Shown piece by piece: positions 59,501-64,000 of a stretch of DNA of 64,000 nucleotides. How positions within the stretch are numbered: the first letter of the stretch is position 1; each line of letters begins with the position of its first letter. Below the pieces are notes generated by a model that ran no database searches, was not told the DNA's origin, and was given only the letters and a program-made list of their open reading frames with translations. Position numbers and translations under genes: made by a program. Where the stretch lies: the NCBI GenBank assembly GCA_947462335.1, contig OX381717.1, positions 48,217,523 through 48,281,522 on the forward strand, written 5' to 3'. The DNA comes from Harmothoe impar (taxonomy: Eukaryota; Annelida; Polychaeta; Phyllodocida; Polynoidae).

Positions 59501-59505
59501 TTCGA
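50579..59505 (+). CDS. N-terminal exons of an EGF/sushi-family surface protein (partial)
   Basis: The first coding exon, 50578-50684, starts with ATG at 50579 just after the acceptor and encodes a signal peptide (MTIFGALWLLVAIAYIHG, then TSAQP). It ends GTAAGT. The second exon, 59262-59505, is in phase and encodes a Cys-containing N-terminal region with NPCTGYLTL, FHREAAERYCYMLGIN and RPASITPANLQEQVKLF; it ends GTATGA in phase 2. The ERYCYMLG...ASIT pattern faintly recalls a C-type-lectin fold, but no WND motif is seen, so the fold is unassigned. Phase 2 fits the first body exon at 40095, which lies upstream. No body exons follow before the window ends. It is therefore the start of a second paralogue, or displaced 5' exons of the 40-45 kb gene. 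Confidence 0.7.
50741..51019. mobile_element. 279-bp inverted-repeat element with internal repeats
   Basis: The ends CACAGGTGTGCGGCTGG and CCAGCCGCACACCTGTG are perfectly inverted. Inside, the phrase GGGGGATTTTGGTCAAAAGT recurs four or five times in diverged form. It lies in the first intron of the downstream family member. No target duplication is obvious. Confidence 0.6.
51020..52329. other. Intronic stretch without genes
   Basis: No coding signal. The GGCCTCAGCCCCCACTTAG block near 51230-51252 is a partial copy of the hairpin family at 53062 and 59771. Confidence 0.3.
52330..52974. mobile_element. 645-bp foldback element with ACTAGT palindromes
   Basis: The outer arms (ATGGCAAGCGATATGTTCAC at the left; the complement of the right end begins GTGGCAAGCCATTTGTTCAC) are imperfectly inverted for about 60 bp. 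Inside are three clusters of the palindrome GAAAAACTAGTTTTTC or close variants: three units at 52380-52443, four at 52517-52600 and four at 52846-52925, spaced about 21 bp. A Lys/Leu/Val repeat frame on the minus strand is an artefact. Confidence 0.65.
53062..53191. mobile_element. 130-bp hairpin element, copy 1
   Basis: Arms running AAATGCCAACACCTATTGAT to the complementary ATCAATGTAGTTGGCATTT, with the inner part GAGTGGGGGCTGGGGC facing GCCCCAGCCCCCAC. A diverged copy lies at 59771-59913. Confidence 0.6.
53338..53556. mobile_element. TA-type MITE, GGGTAG family, copy 2
   Basis: Ends GGTAGATTCACGATGAG and GTTGAATCTACCC, with TA after the right end. The left end has lost one or two bases including the TA. 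Confidence 0.6.
53559..55780. other. Intronic stretch without genes
   Basis: No coding or RNA gene recognised. 53740-53940 is a diverged copy of 32570-33010 without the CATGTC element, so an older segmental repeat. Copies of the dispersed GCATGATGCATTCA palindrome occur near 54960. Confidence 0.35.
55781..55996. mobile_element. TA-type MITE, GGGTAG family, copy 3
   Basis: Ends GGGTAGATTCACCCGGAGTC and GACTCATGGTCAATCTACTC with TA on both sides; the same 216-bp length as copy 1. Confidence 0.7.
55997..57329. other. Intronic stretch, possible remnant of duplicated minus-strand coding
   Basis: On the minus strand, 56850-56990 reads with codons for YGSQEEKVKAAGGNR, and 57790-57860 holds a related but disrupted version (NKKEKEAGWNR). 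The resemblance suggests an old duplicated sequence. No family is recognised. Confidence 0.25.
57330..57523. repeat. Tandem duplication of about 100 bp
   Basis: Two adjacent diverged units, each starting AAAGGGGCA(A/G)TCTC and containing TAGTAGACTAGAACAGTACT or near variants, ending CTCGGTGATTATGCC-like. The unit ends resemble piggyBac-family termini seen at 58720. Confidence 0.6.
57524..58719. other. Intronic stretch without genes
   Basis: No gene recognised. A decayed palindromic GCATGATGCATCAATGCAGC element lies near 57560-57655, ending CTAAAGGGTTAA. Confidence 0.3.
58720..58904. mobile_element. 185-bp piggyBac-like MITE
   Basis: The left end CCCTTTAAGGGCTGCATAAC and the complement of the right end CCCTCTAAGGGCCGCACAAT are inverted, and TTAA flanks both sides (58716-58719 and 58905-58908). 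The core contains the GCATGCAGCACTGGTGAG...GGCTGTATTCATGCATC palindrome that is scattered through the window. Confidence 0.75.
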
Positions 59506-60900
59506 GTATGATCACTTACTTTATAATCTTTTTTTAAAAAGTATTTATTGGATCTAAAGGCTAATATCAAAACCTACACTTAGGCGCATTGCCTTTCTGC
59601 CGTCAGGACCCCTAGCTATTTTAAATTTGTATGACGGGCTTAAAGTAATGTCGTGATGAACCTTAATGAACCATTTAAAGGGTCGGCATGATGGACAAAA
59701 TTAATGTGCAGTGTTCGTGAGTTCCTCGCCAGCACAGTGCATTGGTGCTAGTAACCATTTGATGTATAGACAAATGCCAATGCCTATTGATACCGTCTCT
59801 GATCGTCTCTGGTGTAGGCCTATTTCACGAGTGGGTGCTGGGGCAGCGTCCCATGAAGCTACAGGCCCCGTGAGTGAAATACATCAGAGCGGTATCAATG
59901 TAATTGGCATTTGTATTTATTATTGAAGCAATTTAAAGAAGGAAAAAAAGAAATTTCTTTACCCCTCATTGAATACAATATTACCATAGGCCTATTCAAT
60001 GAGTGCATTGAATACAGCCCTTCCACTACTTAATCAGAGTAAATCTTTAAAAAAAAACATATAGAAAGGCACACGACAGTTCAGCAAGTGGACAACGTTG
60101 TAAACAGACTATACTGAGTGGCCTTTCAATTTATTTCATGGTGTTTTAGACAAAAAATATGCCTATCATTACATAATAAAATTAATGTCATTTAAATAAT
60201 GATAATTGTTGGTATTTCAGCCATTCTTTAGTACGAGTCATGGTAGTACATCATAATTATGAACAATACTTGTAATGATGAAGGGAACAACAATTAACTG
60301 AATAATTTGCTTATATAGCCTACATCCAAAGGTGTACATTGACGGTATTTGGACCCTCACAGTTAACAGTTTACCCAAAATTCCGTACTTGGTAGATTGA
60401 ATGTAGTCCAAATTTGCATTTTTCTTTTCAAAGGGCCAAAAGCCTCAAATTATGCACGGGACAAAATTATTCTTATTTGTTAGCAAATGATTCGAGGAAT
60501 AATTAGGGGAAGTTTGAAATAAAAGGCAACTCTGTGACTTTTAATTTTAATCGATTATTTGTAAAAGTGAAGACAAAATTAACCATAATTTTCAATCAAA
60601 CATTATTTTTTCACCTGGAATGCCATGGCACAGAACCATAAATTGTTTTTCTTTAGATAAAGAGCAATATCTGAGCATTCATTCAGGGATGTTTCATATT
60701 TCAGTGATAACTGGTTAACAAAATGGAATCATTTAGTAATTTTAGTGCTTTAGCATAGTAACTGTCGTTTCAGCCTTCACACATCAAATAAAAAGCAGAG
60801 TTTTTGAGTTAGAGATATTAACACATACAAGTAGTATATAATGTATCGGAACGGGACTATGCTTAAGTACTGTTTATTACTCAATCGACATGCAGCCAAT
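59506..60900. other. Gene-free stretch, with a second hairpin copy
   Basis: 59771-59913 is copy 2 of the hairpin family seen at 53062-53191 (CAAATGCCAATGCCTATTGA at the left; its complement at the right). The rest is AT-rich with no gene or RNA signal. No further body exon of the surface-protein gene was found. Confidence 0.4.
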
Positions 60901-60904
60901 CAGA

Positions 60905-61262
60905 GGCCTCCATATGGTCACGTGACCGGAAGTGACCTACTTAGGGGATTGGTGGTGACGTCACGTGACCTAGTTAGCCAATCAGAGGCCGCCATTTGGT
61001 CACGTGACCGGAAGTGACGTCATATGACCTACTTATGGACCGGAAGTGACGTCATATGACCTACTTAGGGGACCGGAAGTGACGTCATATGACCTAATTT
61101 AGGATCACGTGACCGGAAGTGACCTGATGAGTCACGTGACCGGAAGTGACGTCACATGACCTAATGGACAACCGGAAGTGAGTGACCTCATTGAGGATCA
61201 CGTGACCGGAAGTGACCTGATTGATCACGTGACCGGAAGAAGAAGTGACGTCACGCGACTTA
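60905..61262. repeat. Array of composite CACGTG/CCGGAAGTG/TGACGTCA motifs
   Basis: The word ACCGGAAGTGA (or a close variant) occurs nine times between 60925 and 61245. It is usually preceded by TCACGTG and followed by TGACGTCA(T/C)ATGACCTA. Two copies of CCAATCAGAGGCC precede units at 60898 and 60980. Each part matches a classic animal promoter site: E-box, ETS site, cAMP-response element and CCAAT box. More scattered copies (GAAGTGACTTGATG, AGAAGTGACGTC) occur up to 61790. It may be a promoter, a satellite or the terminal repeat of the element carrying the polymerase. Confidence 0.75.
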
Positions 61263-61323
61263 ATGAAGAGATGAGCGTCTTTAAGGGGTCACGCGCTTTA
61301 AAATGTGATATTTTTTTTTTTTG

Positions 61324-61350
61324 GAGGAGGAGGAGGAGAAGGAGGAGGCG
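61324..61350. repeat. GGA microsatellite
   Basis: Short GGA-repeat tract next to a T-run. Confidence 0.7.
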
Positions 61351-61479
61351 AGTCTCTTATTTTTTTTGGTAAACCAATAAAAAACACAACAATATAAGTT
61401 TGTTTTTTCATTTTTATTTTTTTATGAGCGACTGGAAGTGACTTATTGAACTAGGTAGATTTGTTCTTTAGAGTGTATA

Positions 61480-61630
61480 AGGGGGGAGGGGAGGGGAGGG
61501 GAGGGGGGCCCCTTTAAGATGCATGGGGAGGGGGGCGCTTTTAGGATGCATGGGGCGGGTGGGGGGGAGGGGAGGGGAGGGGAGGGGGGGAGGGGGGAGG
61601 GGGGCACTCTAGGGGGGTGGGGGGGGCCCT
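61480..61630. repeat. G-rich (GGGGA)n tracts
   Basis: Repeats of GGGGAGGGGAGGGG and longer G runs, interrupted twice by AAGATGCATGGGG or GGATGCATGGGG. Strong G-quadruplex potential on the plus strand. Confidence 0.8.
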
Positions 61631-61686
61631 CTAAGGGGCGTTTGTCTCTTTTAAGAAAAAAAGAAAGAAAAGAATTTAATCGAGAG

Positions 61687-61720
61687 ACACACTTCTTCCT
61701 CTCGAGAGGAAGAAGTGTGT
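61687..61720. terminator. Perfect 34-bp palindrome
   Basis: ACACACTTCTTCCTCTC followed by its exact complement (centre CTCGAG). It lies about 240 bp beyond the stop codon of the minus-strand polymerase. It could act as a 3' end hairpin for that gene or as a structural element of the mobile element. The sequence shows the structure; the function is a guess. Confidence 0.4.
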
Positions 61721-61957
61721 TTCTTAATTTTTTTGTTTAGGAAGTGACTTGATGAGGCACGTGACTAGAAGTGACGTCGTCACATGAGTGACACTTTAAG
61801 AGGCCACGCGACTTACTAATAAAAGAAGACGTATGAAAATAAAAACACAACAATAGTGTTATTTTATTTTATTTTTTTTTTTTTACTCAATCTTGATAAA
61901 CACTCTATTTTTGAAAAGATGCACTCAATCAATCAATAACACACTTATTATTTTTTT

Positions 61958-63073
61958 TCATATCTCTAAAGGACTCGTTGTCACACCGTCAGAATGCACG
62001 GGACGCTTATAATACAAGTAGCGCACGCCGTCTTTCTCTATGGTGTAGGTGACCATTTTGTTTCGCACCACTTTGAAATTTCTATTTACCGCAAGGAGAG
62101 TTTTTCGTTGGCGAAGAACATCCAAGAAGTCGTCTGGTTCTTTAGGGTTTTGTTTCTTCTGTACACCTTTTGCACTCCATTTTTTGGATTTTCTTTCACC
62201 GGTGCCGCTGACTCGATCGTAGCAAATGTAAGTCTTAGGGTTGAGACTTAGGATCCCGTCACCTTCCCACTCCGCTTTCATAAGCCCCGAAGTTCTCAGA
62301 TCGTGAAGGTAACGTCTCTCACAACATCCGCCGGGCGGCGGACACCATTCTCGCACTCTTTCCGTTTTTGTCTTCACGAAAAGCTCTAAGTGATCGTCGC
62401 ACACCGCTGTCGGAATCCACTTTCGTTTCTCTCTGAAGTACGTCTCTCTCAGGCGAGGTTTGACTAGGTCATCCAACGTGTCACCACTGAGAGCCATGTA
62501 AAGACTGTCGGTGTCCATTTGACAAAGAGCATAATCGCGCCGATCGACGAATCTATCCAAGAAGTCGTATGTGAACTCTAATATTTTCAACTTCGCGTAC
62601 TGGTATACCATGAACCCTATTTTAATAGGGAGGTTGTTCTTGACTGTTTTCGGTTGTAGTTCGACTTCAAACAGATCAGAACTCAACTCGGACGCCTTTT
62701 TGAAGCGCCACGAATTGGCCAATAGTTCGAACTTCCGACTGTCAGTGTATCTCACCGCCGTGTGTTTTTCTTTGTTGCAGATTGTTTTACCGTACGTGGC
62801 ATTTCCCATTAACTTGTAACAGTCTGACAGAATTTTCTCGTTCTCGTTCACGTCGCCACGTCTTCGCGCCGCCGTTACTTCGTCCGCGAAACCGGCAAAG
62901 GAGCGTTTAGGTAGGTATTCTACGACCAGCTGCACTTTGGTGACTATCAAACCGTGCTCTAAATACCACTTGAGAAGGGGCGTTCCCAAGAGAATATTTT
63001 TTCCGTGGTAACTCCCTATCAGACATCTCTGAGGCGTGTTCAACAGCTTTTCTTCCTGCGCAAAGTCTGACAT
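61958..63073 (-). CDS. Protein-primed family B DNA polymerase, C-terminal part
   Basis: A 371-aa frame with two polymerase signatures: motif B, YKLMGNATYGKTI at about residues 86-98, and motif C, MDTDSLYMAL at about 186-195 with the two catalytic Asp residues. The type is DNA_pol_B_2, as in Maverick/Polinton elements, adintovirus-like elements and linear plasmids. The C-terminus continues with KTYICYDRV and ends at 61958. The ATG at 63073 is probably internal: coding resemblance continues upstream in the same frame, and the N-terminal part lies in another frame at 63082-64000. Codon use is GC-richer than the surroundings, which fits a mobile element of separate origin. Neighbouring Maverick genes (integrase, capsid, protease) are not in this window. 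Confidence 0.8.
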   Translation of the reverse strand: MSDFAQEEKLLNTPQRCLIGSYHGKNILLGTPLLKWYLEHGLIVTKVQLVVEYLPKRSFAGFADEVTAARRRGDVNENEKILSDCYKLMGNATYGKTICNKEKHTAVRYTDSRKFELLANSWRFKKASELSSDLFEVELQPKTVKNNLPIKIGFMVYQYAKLKILEFTYDFLDRFVDRRDYALCQMDTDSLYMALSGDTLDDLVKPRLRETYFREKRKWIPTAVCDDHLELFVKTKTERVREWCPPPGGCCERRYLHDLRTSGLMKAEWEGDGILSLNPKTYICYDRVSGTGERKSKKWSAKGVQKKQNPKEPDDFLDVLRQRKTLLAVNRNFKVVRNKMVTYTIEKDGVRYLYYKRPVHSDGVTTSPLEI

Positions 63074-63081
63074 GTGAGGTC

Positions 63082-64000
63082 CTATGTCTGATTTTTTGAA
63101 ACGGACACGTTCTTGAAAACGGGGGTCATTTCTTCGAAGTAGTCTCGTAGGTGAGGCGGCGTAGTGATGTCCACTTGAACTAAACCGAACATTTTCCCGT
63201 CTTTGACAGCGGAAAGGATGTCGCTCCCGCTCATTGCGTTTCGAGACACTTTCAAAGCGTCAACCTTCCAGTGTTGTTGGGAGGCCTTAACCCGCTCATC
63301 TCGACGCTTCATCTCTCTCCATTCGCACTCCCACACGACGACCAGCTTGTGACCTAGCGCTTTCAAGTAAGCGCTTACTCTAGCCGTTCTGTCGCGTCTC
63401 TCCTCCCTCAGTGAAGCGCACTGATATCGGTGCGACGGTATGCACTCGTGAGCGTGGAACCAACACCCGTGAAACTGGAAAACCGTATTAGAGGCCGCGT
63501 GAAACCCGTCGACGCGAATTCTTCGACAGCCTAGAACCATCTCGCCGCCGTTGAAAGCGTGGCGCAGTTTCACGTCGCGGTCGTGCTCTACGAAGCGTAA
63601 CCACTCTAAAGCGCTGTGAGAGTTTCTTTGCCTAATTTCGGGCTTGAACTCGGTCTCAGGTCGTCTCACCGCGTAATAGCCCGTGCAGTGCGCTTCGCTC
63701 ATGCAGTGCAAGTACAGAGAGTTAGCGTCTAGGCCTAGGATGTGCTGGCACAGTCTCGCTTCTTCGCCGTACTTGTGCTCCCTTATCCGCGTGGTGCCCT
63801 TCTCGTGAAATCTATGGAAGATGATGGAAGGACCGCCGACTAGATTTTCTTTGATCAGAGCGTGGAGGACGGCGTCGAACTGGGGGAACGTTGTGAACGC
63901 GTCTTCTAGGTTTTGGAAGAGGAACCGTAAAGTCAAACCGGCGAGAGAAACCCCGTCTTTCAACATGTCAATGCCGCGATCTTGGAAAAATTTAGCGTGC
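63082..64000 (-). pseudogene. Same DNA polymerase, N-terminal part; frame broken, runs off window
   Basis: The frame is open to the window edge, so the first in-window Met (63966) is not the true start. DGVSLAGLTL is typical of the region after the exonuclease domain; the exonuclease itself must lie beyond 64000. Motif A is ILGLDANSLYL, about 80 residues after that Met. Between motifs A and B is an insertion with FQFHGCWFHAHEC and VVVWECEW, a Cys/His and Trp-Glu pattern seen in many polymerases of this group and sometimes compared with nuclease folds. The frame ends at 63082, and coding resumes in another frame at once. The switch lies at or beside a run of six A residues on the coding strand (about 63093-63100), so one indel explains it: either a sequencing error or real decay. 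Confidence 0.75.

Overview
This is AT-rich, intron-rich animal nuclear DNA, most likely from a marine invertebrate. The evidence is GT-AG spliced genes, calcium-binding EGF and sushi domains, many short inverted-repeat DNA transposons, and a Maverick/Polinton-type DNA polymerase. An invertebrate deuterostome (amphioxus, hemichordate or echinoderm) would fit, but the sequence alone does not settle it. No bacterial operons, CRISPR arrays or rRNA genes were seen.

Left flank (1-6385): a degenerate tandem repeat of roughly 200-250 bp, cut by a 539-bp element with a perfect 8-bp target duplication; then a nested pair of TA-flanked elements (an 847-bp element inside a 1555-bp one); then two 79-bp hairpin elements.

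Giant En/Spm-like transposon (about 6386-30778). Arrays of palindromic AT-rich repeats lie at both ends, and the termini are imperfectly inverted (CCCAG...CTGGG). Two divergently transcribed, apparently intact spliced genes lie between. On the minus strand, seven exons (14773 to 7967) encode a 376-aa coiled-coil protein with a BEN-like domain. On the plus strand, six coding exons (19170-28801) encode a roughly 926-aa Tnp2-like transposase. The working model is a two-gene CACTA-type transposon in which a BEN protein, rather than a plant-type TnpA, binds the palindromic subterminal repeats. Smaller elements are nested inside it.

Middle (30.8-40 kb): intergenic DNA dense in small non-autonomous elements. 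It includes piggyBac-like elements with TTAA duplications, a family built of CATGTCGCATGTC repeats with 6-bp duplications, and a 1.06-kb element with the same CCCAG/CTGGG ends as the giant one.

Cell-surface gene region (38.3-59.5 kb). Nine exons (40095-45416) encode the body and C-terminus of a type I membrane protein: a Cys-rich segment, two EGF-CA domains, two sushi domains, EGF-CA, EGF, a membrane helix and a short tail. Its 5' exons are not found upstream; only a decayed relic lies at 38.3 kb. A signal-peptide exon (50578-50684) and an N-terminal exon (59262-59505) of the same gene family lie downstream instead, and their splice phase fits the first body exon. This implies tandem paralogues, a rearrangement or a scaffolding error.

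Right end (60.9-64 kb): an array of composite E-box/ETS/CRE-like motifs, G-rich satellite, a perfect 34-bp palindrome, and on the minus strand a protein-primed family B DNA polymerase broken by one frame change and running off the window.
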